A stretch of DNA of 36,821 nt from Pseudomonadota bacterium (GCA_021816625.1 JAKAXM010000023.1:1-36821); one strand, 5' to 3'; positions 7,634-16,696 are shown, counted from the first letter of the stretch. Program-made: numbers and translations. Notes: generated from the letters alone by a model not told the origin.

Positions 7634-9933
7634 GATCGGCTCGCGTGCGACCAGGCGGCCGTAAAGGCGAGCGCCAGCAGGGCGCCGATGCTGACGGTAA
7701 GCCCAACGGACGCCAGGAGCGCCACGGGCGCGGTCGCCATTACCCCAAAACCCGTGACCGTCGTTGCCGCGCATACCCAGGGCGCCAGAGGCCGCCGCTC
7801 GCTGATCAAGCCGTGGTCGCCGAGAAACAAGGCATAGCCCATTCCCAGACCTGCAATCAATAGCAAGGCCACGACGTTCAAGAGCGTAAGCCCGTGGCCC
7901 ATGAGCACAAGCAAAGCCGCCGTCACGATTATGGCACCGGCCATGGGCACCACCAGGCGCACGCCTTCGCGCCAGGACCGCAGGCCCATAGCGATGACCA
8001 AAGCCATCAACAGGCCCGCCAAGATAGAATCATGCAATAGCGCGGTGCGATAGTGCGCCAATAGACCACTGACCGCGCGCTTGACCACGACGTAGTGGGC
8101 ATCAGGGACTCCGCTGTCGCGCACCAAGCGGGCCACCACGCCCGGCGCTTGCACGCCACTGAGATGGATGAATGCCACGCCGTGCCCATGTATGGTCATG
8201 AGCAGGCCACTTAACTTCGCGCGCATGACGGGGGGCACCGTACTCGGACGCAAAGGCGCCATATGACGCGCCTCATGCACCGCCGCAAGAAACGGGGCGA
8301 AGGCTCGCATCCGAAACGGCAGTCCGGCCGCGGCCCTCCGCAGATTGGCAAGCAGCACGGCGTGGCGAGGAAGGGCGGCCTGCCGGCGTGTTTGCACCGC
8401 GACGCTGGGCAGGTAGGCGGCCGCCAGGTCGTAACTGCCGATGGCGTGATCTTTTTTGAGGCGCCGTAGCGTCGGCACGAGTCCCTCGCTTGCGTGCAAC
8501 GCCCCTTCCCGATCCGGACCGATCACGACCAGCAGCGACGACAGGCCCGGGACCCCAAACTCACTTGCCATACGCCCAGTCTCAGCCATCAAGGCCCGGG
8601 GCGCCGGGCTCAAAGCGTGCAGGTGGTCGTTCCATACCGACCCGCCCTTGACATAAAGCACGCCAAGCGCAGCGAGCACGGCGATCGGCACCGCCATACG
8701 CCCGCGCCGCATGGCCGCCGTCGCCGCCTGCGCACGGCCGTCCCATCTCGATAGATCGGCATGCGGCTGCCAGTCGGGCATCAGGGATGGCAGGATAAAG
8801 CGCGCCGCAAGCGATGCCCCCAAGAGTCCCACGCTTGCAAAGACCCCGAGCTGCACGAGGCCGGCGAGGTGCGAAAAAAGCATGGTCGAGAATCCTATCA
8901 CCATCGCGATCACGGCCAGACCCAGTGCGCGTGAAATGCGCCGGGCAGCGGCCCCGACGTGTTCGCCGGGCCGCGCGTGCAAGAGCACATACGTGGGGTA
9001 ATCCATGGCGACCCCGATCAACATGGTGCCAAAACCCAAGGTCGTCACGGTCAGCTCCGAAAACACGAGACCGCTTACGGCCGTCGCGGCAAGCCCCCCC
9101 GTCAGCAGTGGTACCAGACTGCCAAGCAGCGGCGCCAAGGAACGGTAGACAAAAAACAAGATGGCCGCCACCAGCATGACATCGATGACAGTCAGGATCC
9201 GGGCGCTGCGCGCGACCTTAGCATTGGCAGCCACCGTGATTGCCCCGGTACCACCGATCTGTAAGGTCAACGCGGGTGCGGCAACCCGCATGAAGGCCTT
9301 ATGGATAATGGTAAGCGCGCGGCGCTGGGCGCTTGCGGAAAACCCCGACTGGCGGGTCTCCACCAGTAGTAGCGCTGCATGCCCCCGTGGTGACACCCAT
9401 ATCCCATGGCGTGTTTTCGGGCCCATCGATTGTATCCATGGCCGTCCGGCCGCCTGCAAGGCGCCCGTCGGGTCCGCCAATATCGCGCCCGAACTCAAGG
9501 CCGCCGGCGACTCCAAAATCATCAGATCGCGTTTTAGGTCGGCGCGCAAGGCCGCCGCACTCCAGGTCGTCCGGGGGGCCAGCAGGTAGCGATATCGCGT
9601 GAGAAATTGCGCGAAACCGCGCGCGGCGTCCTGTCCCCCGTTGGTGGCCAATGCGAACACTTGATGATGGGCCTGCAAACGCCGAACGAGTTGGCGGCTT
9701 GCATGCGCGCGCTGGTCTTGTGTCCCCCCCCGAATGGCGAGCAACAGCAGGCGGGAGGCTTGCCCTTTATGAAGGCCGCGCACCAGTGCGCGCTCCACCA
9801 CGCTTCCGGAGTTCGGGAGAAAGGCCGTGAGGCTGCCGCCAAACCGCGTAACCGCAACCACCAGGGCCGCCAGCACCAACATGGCCGCTACCCAAGCCCA
9901 CAGCAGACCGCGGGCCGACAGCGGCTGTCTCAC
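7630..9933 (-). CDS. MMPL/RND-family exporter of the pigment operon
   Basis: 767 residues from a GTG that overlaps the stop of the LolA-like gene (GTGA). The protein has the two-fold RND layout: an N-terminal membrane helix (about 10-30), a periplasmic domain to about 240, a block of membrane helices with the family's GFGTMLIGVAMDYPTYVLLH segment, a second periplasmic domain, and a final membrane block including LLLIAGLGMGYALFLGDHG. Aryl-polyene and xanthomonadin clusters typically encode such an MMPL exporter next to a LolA-like protein; both are thought to take the lipid-linked pigment toward the outer membrane. Short overlaps on both sides show tight coupling within the operon. Confidence 0.9.
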   Translation of the reverse strand: MRQPLSARGLLWAWVAAMLVLAALVVAVTRFGGSLTAFLPNSGSVVERALVRGLHKGQASRLLLLAIRGGTQDQRAHASRQLVRRLQAHHQVFALATNGGQDAARGFAQFLTRYRYLLAPRTTWSAAALRADLKRDLMILESPAALSSGAILADPTGALQAAGRPWIQSMGPKTRHGIWVSPRGHAALLLVETRQSGFSASAQRRALTIIHKAFMRVAAPALTLQIGGTGAITVAANAKVARSARILTVIDVMLVAAILFFVYRSLAPLLGSLVPLLTGGLAATAVSGLVFSELTVTTLGFGTMLIGVAMDYPTYVLLHARPGEHVGAAARRISRALGLAVIAMVIGFSTMLFSHLAGLVQLGVFASVGLLGASLAARFILPSLMPDWQPHADLSRWDGRAQAATAAMRRGRMAVPIAVLAALGVLYVKGGSVWNDHLHALSPAPRALMAETGRMASEFGVPGLSSLLVVIGPDREGALHASEGLVPTLRRLKKDHAIGSYDLAAAYLPSVAVQTRRQAALPRHAVLLANLRRAAAGLPFRMRAFAPFLAAVHEARHMAPLRPSTVPPVMRAKLSGLLMTIHGHGVAFIHLSGVQAPGVVARLVRDSGVPDAHYVVVKRAVSGLLAHYRTALLHDSILAGLLMALVIAMGLRSWREGVRLVVPMAGAIIVTAALLVLMGHGLTLLNVVALLLIAGLGMGYALFLGDHGLISERRPLAPWVCAATTVTGFGVMATAPVALLASVGLTVSIGALLALAFTAAWSHASRS

Positions 9934-10511
9934 GGCAGGATATGCATGTCCGAGAAATCCCCATTGGGCGCGCGCGTCTTGATCGTGACGAGCCGCGCCC
10001 CTTGCCCACGGATCATGACACTCGTCAGCGCCCTCTTGAGCGCTGCCAAGCGGGGATGTAAGGTCAAGCGCCAGGACTGGGGGGTTCCTTGCAGACGCGT
10101 CTTGAAGTCATGGGCCAGGAGCGCGTAATTCCCGCTCAAGAGACCTTCGAAACCGGAGACGATGGCAATCACACCGGGATAGCGGCTAACGGGCACACCA
10201 CGCTCGGAATGATTCACAAAAAGCCGGTTGCCTTCGATGCGGTAGACGGCTTTGTGCGGCGCGCTTTGCGTCATGATCAAGGTATGCGGCTTGCGGAATT
10301 GCAGGGTACCGTGCGCACGGATGGGGTGGCGCAGGCTTGCCAAGTGATTGACCTCGACGAAGCGCACCTCATGGCTTACGCCGCGGCTCAGGGTGTGTAG
10401 CAGTGCCGGCACCCCCCACGGCTGTGGGTGCGCCTCGACCCTGCTCACGGCTGCCATCGACAGAAGTCCGCCGGCGACCGCCGCGACCCACCTCGGATTG
10501 CCAAAAGTCAT
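9930..10511 (-). CDS. LolA-like periplasmic carrier
   Basis: 193 residues. Residues 1-27 are a signal peptide (WVAAVAGGLLSMAAVSRVEA). The mature part resembles LolA-type carriers: LLHTLSRGVSHEVRFVEV, then HGTLQFRKPHTLIM, YRIEGNRLFV, and the C-terminal LTSVMIRGQGARLVTIKT with an NGDFSDM ending, which recalls LolA's two-layer fold. In aryl-polyene loci this protein is thought to shuttle the lipid-linked product across the periplasm, next to the MMPL exporter encoded just downstream. Its first 143 bases lie inside the upstream acyltransferase frame, in another phase. The signal peptide begins exactly at this ATG, so the overlap looks real rather than a mis-called start. Confidence 0.85.
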   Translation of the reverse strand: MTFGNPRWVAAVAGGLLSMAAVSRVEAHPQPWGVPALLHTLSRGVSHEVRFVEVNHLASLRHPIRAHGTLQFRKPHTLIMTQSAPHKAVYRIEGNRLFVNHSERGVPVSRYPGVIAIVSGFEGLLSGNYALLAHDFKTRLQGTPQSWRLTLHPRLAALKRALTSVMIRGQGARLVTIKTRAPNGDFSDMHILP

Positions 10512-11391
10512 AGAAGTTAAACCAATTGTCGGGCGCGATACGGCAATATGCCTCTAGGGCCGAGACATAGCGCGCCCCCAGATCACGCATCCAGGCAGCA
10601 CGCAGCGGTCCAGGCGGCGCGGGTCCGGACAGCGGCTTGAATACTAGCTCATAATAACAGGAGCCATCAACGGCCCTACGGTAGAGGGCCGTAAAAAAGA
10701 ACACGGGCGCCCCGAGCGCCGCGGCCAGCCGCAGCGGACCCAGGGGAAAGGACGCCGTCTCCCCCAGAAAGCTCGCCTCGTACGTCTCCTCGCCGGCACG
10801 CACCCGGTCGCCCATTACCCCTACCAAACCCCCCTCCGCCAGGGTCTCCTTGACTTGCAGGAGCGCCGCCGGACCCCCGAGAGTCACAACCGACTGCTCG
10901 GCCCCCGGATGCAAGGCGGCCAGGATAGAATTGAGTTTTCTCGAGATGCCCGGGTGCATGATGACCTGAATCTTCAAGTCTGGCCGGAGGAATCCCGCCG
11001 CTCGCGCGGCCTCGAAACTCCCCAGATGGGCCCCCAACAAGACGGCCCCCGTGCCGCTTTGCAGGGCCTGTTCCACGTTCTCGAAGCCATGAATCTCGTA
11101 CGGCGGCGCATCCTTGTGCCGCGCCAATAGATAGGTACGGTCGAGTATGGTCCGCGCAAAGGTCAGGTGGTGATGGAATAATTGCGCAAGCCCCGCCCCG
11201 CCTGGTGTGATATGCGCATGATACGCTGCCAGACCTTGCCGCCCGTCCCGAGCAACGACAAAGAAATAGGCCGTAACGGGCCACAGCAAAAACCGGGCGG
11301 CACGCCGCCCGACCATAAGCGCGAGGCTGCGCCCGGCGCGTATACCCCAAGCCGCTCCATACTCGCGTTTATCAAACCAGGCTCGGGCCAT
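10369..11391 (-). CDS. HtrB/LpxL-type acyltransferase of the pigment operon
   Basis: 340 residues from ATG 11391, chosen for the AGGAAGG before it; an ATG at 11418 is also in frame but lacks a ribosome-binding site. The lipid A acyltransferase family motif is present: GAVLLGAHLGSFEAAR holds the HxxxxE-like catalytic pattern (H, then E), followed by LVGVMGDR and the SFPLGPLRLAAALGAPVFF block. The conserved end NWFNFYDFW is reached about 43 residues before the stop. The remaining Arg/Gly/Pro-rich tail is read from bases that also encode the LolA-like protein and is probably not conserved. In aryl-polyene clusters such an enzyme attaches the polyene to a lipid or sugar-lipid anchor at the inner membrane. 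Confidence 0.9.
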   Translation of the reverse strand: MARAWFDKREYGAAWGIRAGRSLALMVGRRAARFLLWPVTAYFFVVARDGRQGLAAYHAHITPGGAGLAQLFHHHLTFARTILDRTYLLARHKDAPPYEIHGFENVEQALQSGTGAVLLGAHLGSFEAARAAGFLRPDLKIQVIMHPGISRKLNSILAALHPGAEQSVVTLGGPAALLQVKETLAEGGLVGVMGDRVRAGEETYEASFLGETASFPLGPLRLAAALGAPVFFFTALYRRAVDGSCYYELVFKPLSGPAPPGPLRAAWMRDLGARYVSALEAYCRIAPDNWFNFYDFWQSEVGRGGRRRTSVDGSREQGRGAPTAVGGAGTATHPEPRRKP

Positions 11392-11440
11392 GCCCCTTCC
11401 TAGCGCTGCGCGGCGCATGCAAGGCAGCGCCTGGCATTCT

Positions 11441-11707
11441 TTAAGCGCGGCGCGCCGCTATGGTGGCGGCCAGTGCCCGCAAGGACGCGAAAATCGTCGC
11501 GTTCTCGGGATCGTCGGAGCGCAACTGAATGCCATAATGCTGGGAGATGGCAAGCGCGATCTCTAGCATATCGATCGAATCAAGGCCCAGACCCTCACGA
11601 AACAGGGGTGCCTGCGGATCGATAGCGGCCGGATCAAGCGCTAAATTCAAACTGCTCACGAGCAGCTGCGCAATCTCGCGCTCAAAATCGGTTTGCTCAG
11701 TGTTCAC
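11441..11707 (-). CDS. acyl carrier protein
   Basis: 88 residues, starting at GTG with GAGGA upstream. The phosphopantetheine site is Ser44 in LGLDSIDMLEIAL, the standard ACP motif, followed by the acidic helix and LRSDDPENATIFASLRAL. Length and charge are normal for a discrete ACP of a type II system. It would carry the growing polyene for the ketosynthase encoded downstream. It sits 50 bases before the acyltransferase and 41 bases after the MipA-like gene. Only one ACP is seen in the operon, whereas many aryl-polyene clusters carry two. Confidence 0.93.
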   Translation of the reverse strand: MNTEQTDFEREIAQLLVSSLNLALDPAAIDPQAPLFREGLGLDSIDMLEIALAISQHYGIQLRSDDPENATIFASLRALAATIAARRA

Positions 11708-11748
11708 TCACCACGTCCTCGTTTGCCTAGATTTCCCGTTTGTCGCAC

Positions 11749-12597
11749 TCACGCGCCGCCCTGGGACCGGGATCGCAGAAACACCCATACGACAGCGGTT
11801 CCCACGATGACGGTATTGGAGGCCTTCATCAGGGGGCTTGCCGCAAATACGGCCCCCCGGTAGTTCCGATAGCGCGCAAAAAACGCAATATCGATAGGCC
11901 CCATGCGCGTCGATATCGCCCCCGTCAAACGCACGCCTGCGTAACCCCCAGGCGCCCCATAGGCCGGCCGCCCGGCTGTCGCATACGGGGCTTGCACGCC
12001 GAAAAAGTAATCGTTGACCCCGCGGCTGCGAAAAACGGGGCCCAAGCTTATCACAATGGGCCACGTGCGCCCTCGGGGACTGTGCCATTCGACGAAACCC
12101 GACGCACTGGTCCCGACCCCGGTAATCCGAAAGCTCGAATCAACGGCAAAGCGGTAGCGAACCCGGGCGCCGAGCGCGGTGCGCAAGCCCCCAGGATGCC
12201 AAGCAAGGGCGTACATGACATCCGGCCCGATGGCAAAGGTCGGCAAGAGCGCCGGCATGCCGGCACGCGCCGCCGGAGACCCGGCCGCCGCGGGCGGCGA
12301 GCCGTTCGCACCGAGGCCGAAGCTCAACGGAGAATCAGGGGCCCACTTGGCACGCAAATGCTCATGGTGCAGATGGAGGACAGGCGACTCATAATCCCAG
12401 TAGGGGTAGGGGTAGACGAAGAACCGTTCACTGTCCGAGGCCGGATAGGCCGGCGCCAGAAACAGGGCAAGGCCTATGCCTCCCCGATAATGGGCCTCCC
12501 CGGCCACGGCCCGGCCCGCCGCAAACGCCAGGACGACGACACCCGCCCGGACGGCCGCACACAGTCGCCCGCGCCCCGCTACCCCGCGATTTTCCAT
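11749..12597 (-). CDS. MipA/OmpV-family outer-membrane protein
   Basis: 282 residues with a signal peptide (cleavage after GRAVA, about residue 32). The mature protein matches MipA/OmpV beta-barrels: a start with YRGGIGLALFLAPAYPASDSE, alternating hydrophobic and polar strands, the SRGVNDYFFGV stretch with following YGAPGGYAGVRLTG, and an aromatic C-terminal strand. AGGGGA precedes the ATG. MipA-like proteins are scaffolds or barrels of the outer membrane with no settled substrate. Lying between the chorismatase (43-base gap) and ACP (41-base gap), it is almost certainly co-transcribed with the pigment genes, which is not a standard component of such loci. It might host or bind the pigment in the outer membrane; that is only inference. 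Confidence 0.85.
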   Translation of the reverse strand: MENRGVAGRGRLCAAVRAGVVVLAFAAGRAVAGEAHYRGGIGLALFLAPAYPASDSERFFVYPYPYWDYESPVLHLHHEHLRAKWAPDSPLSFGLGANGSPPAAAGSPAARAGMPALLPTFAIGPDVMYALAWHPGGLRTALGARVRYRFAVDSSFRITGVGTSASGFVEWHSPRGRTWPIVISLGPVFRSRGVNDYFFGVQAPYATAGRPAYGAPGGYAGVRLTGAISTRMGPIDIAFFARYRNYRGAVFAASPLMKASNTVIVGTAVVWVFLRSRSQGGA

Positions 12598-12640
12598 GTT
12601 TCCCCTTCTGGCCTCGTCGCGCTGCCTGTTCGACCCGCCC

Positions 12641-13582
12641 CTAGCACCGGGCCTGGACCACCGCCTCGATCTCGACGGTAAGCTCCAAGCGGCAGATATT
12701 GCCCTGCAAGATCATGATAGCCGACTGATCCCAGGGCGGCGGCAACGCCCCGAGCGGGGCCGGCGCACGCATGTAGATCTTGGTCGCGAGCACACGCGGC
12801 TCAGGCCCCATCTCGGCCGCTGCCAGCACCGTCGCGAGATTCGTAAAGGTCTCACGGGTTTGCGCGGCGAGATCCCCGGGCGCTTGGCTCGCATGGCCGA
12901 CGATCGCCGCCGTGCCCGAGATCCAGAGTAGCCGGCCTTGTCCGGGCCGGTCCACCGCCATGGCGCGCGCAAAGTCCGGGGGGCGCGGCCCATAGGTCTC
13001 GGGGTAACAATAAGCCGGCAGCTGTCGGGGGTTTTCGATGGGGACGCCCGGGAGAGCACGCGCCAACACATGGATGGTGAGCGCTCCGCGCGCACTCCCT
13101 ATGCAGGTCGCCGCGGGGCGCGGGGCCCCTTGCGCCAGATAGGACCGAAAGGCCTCGTGGCGGCCGCGATTGAACTGGCGATATCGCTCGAGACCCTCCT
13201 CTACGCAATGGATCTCGGGAAAGTACTGCCAAGCCCGGATCAGATACGGATAACCCTGCTCCCGGCACAGCCGCAAGACGCGGCCGTAGGCGGCCGCCGA
13301 ATCCGCTTGCAGGGTGCTCGTATCGGCCACCTCGATGGCCGCGAACAACCAGTCACCATCATGGGCGTAGCGCACCCCGTCGCGCACGCCGCCCTGCACG
13401 CGACCGGCCGTGAGGATCTCGCAAACATCCGCCTGCGGGGCCGTAAGCGGCACCGACACACGCGGGGCCACGCCGCTCCAAGGCCAACGTTCGGGAGTCG
13501 CCCCGTAACATACGACCCCGAGGACGTCATCCCGCCCCTGCCACTGTGCCAGTCTATCGGCCGGCTCGTAAAAAATCTGCAT
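12641..13582 (-). CDS. xanB2: XanB2-like chorismatase
   Basis: 313 residues from ATG 13582, preceded by AGGGAG; a TTG at 13642 is in frame but unlikely. The protein matches the FkbO/Hyg5/XanB2 chorismatase family, which splits chorismate into pyruvate and hydroxybenzoate or dihydroxycyclohexadienoate. Family marks are AWQYFPEIHC with ERYRQFNRGRHEAF (about 117-145), YCYPETYGPRPPDFARA (191-207) and LLWISGTAAIVGHAS (218-232), and a RidA-like C-terminal half with ETFTNLATVL. In Xanthomonas, XanB2 makes 3-hydroxybenzoate for xanthomonadin and 4-hydroxybenzoate for ubiquinone. As first gene of an aryl-polyene-type operon, it probably supplies the aromatic starter here. Product specificity cannot be read from the sequence by eye. 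Confidence 0.9.
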   Translation of the reverse strand: MQIFYEPADRLAQWQGRDDVLGVVCYGATPERWPWSGVAPRVSVPLTAPQADVCEILTAGRVQGGVRDGVRYAHDGDWLFAAIEVADTSTLQADSAAAYGRVLRLCREQGYPYLIRAWQYFPEIHCVEEGLERYRQFNRGRHEAFRSYLAQGAPRPAATCIGSARGALTIHVLARALPGVPIENPRQLPAYCYPETYGPRPPDFARAMAVDRPGQGRLLWISGTAAIVGHASQAPGDLAAQTRETFTNLATVLAAAEMGPEPRVLATKIYMRAPAPLGALPPPWDQSAIMILQGNICRLELTVEIEAVVQARC

Positions 13583-13711
13583 AGACTCCCTAAATGACCC
13601 AACACCCTGCCAAGACGCCTCCGTCAGATCGCCGTCGGGCAAGGGCCCTTGTGTTTCGTGCTATCCTCTCGCGACACGCGTCCCACGTTCGCGTCGCTCC
13701 GAGGTCCCCTC
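13583..13711. promoter_or_regulatory. divergent promoter region, pigment operon and deacetylase
   Basis: 129 bases separate the chorismatase start (minus) from the deacetylase start (plus). Both genes have Shine-Dalgarno-like sites at their ends of it (AGGGAG on minus, GAGGT on plus). No convincing -35/-10 pair or dyad operator stands out, though TATCCT at 13662 could be a plus-strand -10 box. By arrangement it must hold the promoter of the eight-gene operon. Confidence 0.4.
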
Positions 13712-14590
13712 ATGCCCAAATTGGATGCTCGGCACGTCTTTCAGGCCGTCAATATCGTCGACGGTCTCATGGGGGCGGCCGCGATCGCACACGCGCTCCC
13801 AAGTGCTCCGAGCCTCGCTTGGATAGCCACCAGCCAGGCCGCCTTGGCCATGGCCTGTCTCTGTCCGCGCTGTCCCCTCGTGGGCCCGGCGATCGTCTCT
13901 GTCCCGACTGCCAAACCCTACGTCGCCTTGACCTTTGACGACGGTCCGGACCCTGCGCTTACACCCTACGTCCTCGACATACTGGCGCAGTATGACGCCA
14001 AAGCCAGCTTCTTTTGCATCGGCGAGCGCGTCCGCGCCCACCCCGCGCTCGCGCGCGCCATTGCCGCAGCGGGCCATGGTGTCGAGAATCATAGCCTAAA
14101 CCATCGCGCGGGCTTTGCCTTACTGGGCTCAGGGGGGATTGCGCGGGAGGTCGACCACGCGCAGCGGCTGCTTGCCGACACGACCGGCCAGAGCCCGGTT
14201 TTTTTCCGGGCCCCATCAGGCTTTCGTAACCCCTGGCTCGCCCCCCTTCTGGCCGCGCGCGGGCTGCGTTATGCCGCCTGGTCGCGCCGCGGCCTCGATA
14301 CCATCGACCCGGATCCGGCTCGTATCCTGCGACGCGTCTCGCACACCGTCGCGCCCGGTTCCGTCCTGCTCTTGCATGACGGCCGCAGTGCCCACGATCG
14401 GCAAGGAGAGGCGGTCCTGCGCACGGTCTTACCGCGACTCCTGGCCGAGTTAGGCGAACGCGGGCTGCAAGCCGTCGATCTGCGTAGCCTCTGGCGGCAA
14501 CGCCTGCGGATCAGCCCCCAGACTGTCGTCGGCCCGTCCCCGCCTCCCGGCTTCTCAGATAGTCCTCATAACCGCCGCCGAAGCTCGTAA
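13712..14590 (+). CDS. polysaccharide deacetylase (NodB domain)
   Basis: 292 residues from ATG 13712 with GAGGT six bases upstream. A membrane-anchor-like hydrophobic N-terminus (about 10-55) is followed by the carbohydrate esterase 4 domain: motif 1 LTFDDGPDP with the catalytic base and metal Asp, motif 2 HSLNHR, motif 3 [11 protein letters not shown], motif 4 [10 protein letters not shown], and motif 5 SVLLLHDGR. All metal-binding residues appear intact, so it should remove N- or O-acetyl groups from an envelope glycan. It is divergent from the pigment operon and may modify the glycan part of a related product. The last about 27 residues overlap the ybiT gene in antisense and look like read-through after VDLRSL. 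Confidence 0.88.
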   Translation: MPKLDARHVFQAVNIVDGLMGAAAIAHALPSAPSLAWIATSQAALAMACLCPRCPLVGPAIVSVPTAKPYVALTFDDGPDPALTPYVLDILAQYDAKASFFCIGERVRAHPALARAIAAAGHGVENHSLNHRAGFALLGSGGIAREVDHAQRLLADTTGQSPVFFRAPSGFRNPWLAPLLAARGLRYAAWSRRGLDTIDPDPARILRRVSHTVAPGSVLLLHDGRSAHDRQGEAVLRTVLPRLLAELGERGLQAVDLRSLWRQRLRISPQTVVGPSPPPGFSDSPHNRRRSS

Positions 14591-16127
14591 TCTGTCCGGC
14601 ACCGACTTCGAGGATCTCGGTTGCAAGCGATGACACGAATTCCCGGTCATGGCTCGCAAAGATCAGGGTCCCTGTGTAGTGGGCCAAGGCCAGATTCAAA
14701 GCCTCTATCGACTCCATGTCCAGATGGTTAGTCGGTTCATCCATGATCAGGACATTGGGGGCCGTCAGCATGAGCTTGCCAAAGATCATGCGGGCCCGCT
14801 CGCCCCCTGACAATACGCGCACGGACTTCGCGCTTTCGTCCCGGGAAAACAGCATGCGCCCTAGCACCGCCCGGATCGCCTGTTCGTCATGCCCAGGCTG
14901 CGCCCACTGACTCATCCAATTAAACAGCGTGTCGTCTTCCGCGAATTCGCCGCCATGATCCTGGGCGCAATACCCCAGGCGCGCCCCTTCGGCCCATCGG
15001 ATCTCGCCGGCTTGGGGCGTAAGCTCGCCTGCCAGGGTACGTAACAAGGTGGTCTTACCAGCCCCATTGGCCCCTATGACCCCGATACGCGATCCCGCCG
15101 GCACCAGCAGGTCGAAGCCCGACCATAGGGCCTGCGCCTCGTAACCTTGCACGAGGCCGCGCACCTCCAGCGCCTGACGGTAAAGTTTCTTGTCCGGCTC
15201 GAAGCGGATGTAGGGGCTTATCCGGCTAGACGGCTTGATGTCCTCGAGCTTGATTTTCTCGATCTGGCGGGCGCGCGAGGTCGCCTGCTTGGCCTTCGAG
15301 GCGTTGGCCGAAAACCGGCTGACGAAGGACTGCAGTTCCGCGATCTGGGCCTTCTTTTTGGCATTATCGGCCAGCCGCCGCTCGCTTACCTCGGTCGCGG
15401 CCGTCATGTATTCATCGTAATTTCCGGGATAGATGCGTAACTCCTGGTAATCGAGGTCGGCAATGTGCGTGCATACGCGGTTCAGGAAATGCCGGTCGTG
15501 GGAAATGATGACCATGGTGCTGCGCCGCGCGACCAGCAACTCTTCGAGCCAGCGTATGGTGTGGATATCCAGATGGTTGGTCGGCTCATCCAAAAGCAGG
15601 ATATCGGGATCGGCGAACAAGGCCTGGGCCAGCAACACACGCAGCTTCCAGCCCGGTGCCACCGCGCTCATCGGTCCTGCGTGTTGCGCAAGCGGCACCC
15701 CAAGCCCCGTCAACAATTCCGCGGCCCGGGATTCCGCCGTGTAGCCATCATGGCTTGCAAATTCCGCCTCAAGTTCCGCAACCCGCATGCCGTCGTCCTC
15801 GCTCAGGCTGGGCAGGCCATAGAGACGGTCACGCTCTTCCTTGACGCGCCACAGCAGGGCATCACCCATGATGACGGTGTCGAGTACGCTGTGCTGCTCA
15901 AAGGCAAACTGGTCCTGCCTGAGCTTGCCCAGCCGCTCATCAGCGTCCCATGCGACCGCGCCATTCGTAGGTTCGAGATCGCGGCCCAGGAGCTTCATGA
16001 AGGTGGACTTGCCGCAGCCGTTGGCACCGATCAGGCCGTAGCGATGGCCGGACCCGAATTTGACTGTGACGTTCTCAAAAAGGGGCGCGGCCCCGAACTG
16101 CATGGTGAGCTGGGTCGTTGAAAGCAC
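14511..16127 (-). CDS. ybiT: ABC-F ATPase YbiT
   Basis: 538 residues, matching E. coli YbiT (530) nearly end to end. ABC-F proteins have two ATPase domains and no membrane part; they act on the ribosome. Domain 1 has [12 protein letters not shown], and a degenerate signature in [17 protein letters not shown], which is normal for YbiT, then [11 protein letters not shown]. The linker includes the highly conserved [20 protein letters not shown]. Domain 2 has [21 protein letters not shown] and [11 protein letters not shown]. Start is GTG with AGGA six bases before. It overlaps the deacetylase tail-to-tail by 80 bases. The 212 bases upstream (16128-16339) must hold its promoter. Confidence 0.96.
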   Translation of the reverse strand: MLSTTQLTMQFGAAPLFENVTVKFGSGHRYGLIGANGCGKSTFMKLLGRDLEPTNGAVAWDADERLGKLRQDQFAFEQHSVLDTVIMGDALLWRVKEERDRLYGLPSLSEDDGMRVAELEAEFASHDGYTAESRAAELLTGLGVPLAQHAGPMSAVAPGWKLRVLLAQALFADPDILLLDEPTNHLDIHTIRWLEELLVARRSTMVIISHDRHFLNRVCTHIADLDYQELRIYPGNYDEYMTAATEVSERRLADNAKKKAQIAELQSFVSRFSANASKAKQATSRARQIEKIKLEDIKPSSRISPYIRFEPDKKLYRQALEVRGLVQGYEAQALWSGFDLLVPAGSRIGVIGANGAGKTTLLRTLAGELTPQAGEIRWAEGARLGYCAQDHGGEFAEDDTLFNWMSQWAQPGHDEQAIRAVLGRMLFSRDESAKSVRVLSGGERARMIFGKLMLTAPNVLIMDEPTNHLDMESIEALNLALAHYTGTLIFASHDREFVSSLATEILEVGAGQITSFGGGYEDYLRSREAGTGRRQSGG

Positions 16128-16339
16128 GGGAATCCTAATTAAGAAAGAGATAGAGACGGTCGGTGGCCAAAAGCCCCCTTATGCTACCGGAAGCGGTCCC
16201 GCGCGTCACCGGGCCGCAGACCCTGCCCCCTAGCGCTCGCCACGCGCACAGAGAGGGACGATGCGCCCAAGGCCCCGGCCCCGTACCGCGGGGTGCCGCC
16301 CCCTCTCGCAGCGCAAGGGGCGCCCCTATCGCGCAAACC

Positions 16340-16696
16340 TCAGGACTCGGCCGCCTGGCGCGACTCCTCACCTCCCATCGACTCTTGCTGTTCCCATTCC
16401 GCCACAATAGGCTGTAGAAGACCGAGCACTTCGCCCAGGCGGCAGCCGAGCGGGCTCAGGCGATAGGACACCTGAGGCGGGATCGTCGGCACAACTTCCC
16501 GATCGACGAGGCCGGCCGCCACCAGCCGCCGCAGACGTTCACTCAACAGACGATTCGAGACGCCCGGGATGGCCCGCTTCAGGGCTCCAAAGCGCAGGGT
16601 ACCGTGGGTCTGGAGGGCCCAGAGGATGTGCGTCGTCCACGGTCCTGACAAGAGCTTCAGGATCCGGTCGACGGGGCAAGGCGACGGGGTATCCAT
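16340..16696 (-). CDS. HxlR-family transcriptional regulator
   Basis: 118 residues from ATG 16696, the normal size for HxlR proteins. Visible: CPVDRILKLLSGPWTTHILWAL with the family's conserved cysteine near the N-terminus and GxW, then LRFGALKRAIPGVSNRLLSERLRRL as the winged helix, and VSYRLSPLGCRLGEVL as the wing. Many HxlR proteins sense quinones, diamide or aldehydes through the N-terminal cysteine. The gene is divergent from wrbA with 87 bases between starts and probably controls it and itself. The frame remains open upstream across wrbA, but that part is an antisense shadow. Ribosome binding before the ATG is weak. Confidence 0.9.
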   Translation of the reverse strand: MDTPSPCPVDRILKLLSGPWTTHILWALQTHGTLRFGALKRAIPGVSNRLLSERLRRLVAAGLVDREVVPTIPPQVSYRLSPLGCRLGEVLGLLQPIVAEWEQQESMGGEESRQAAES

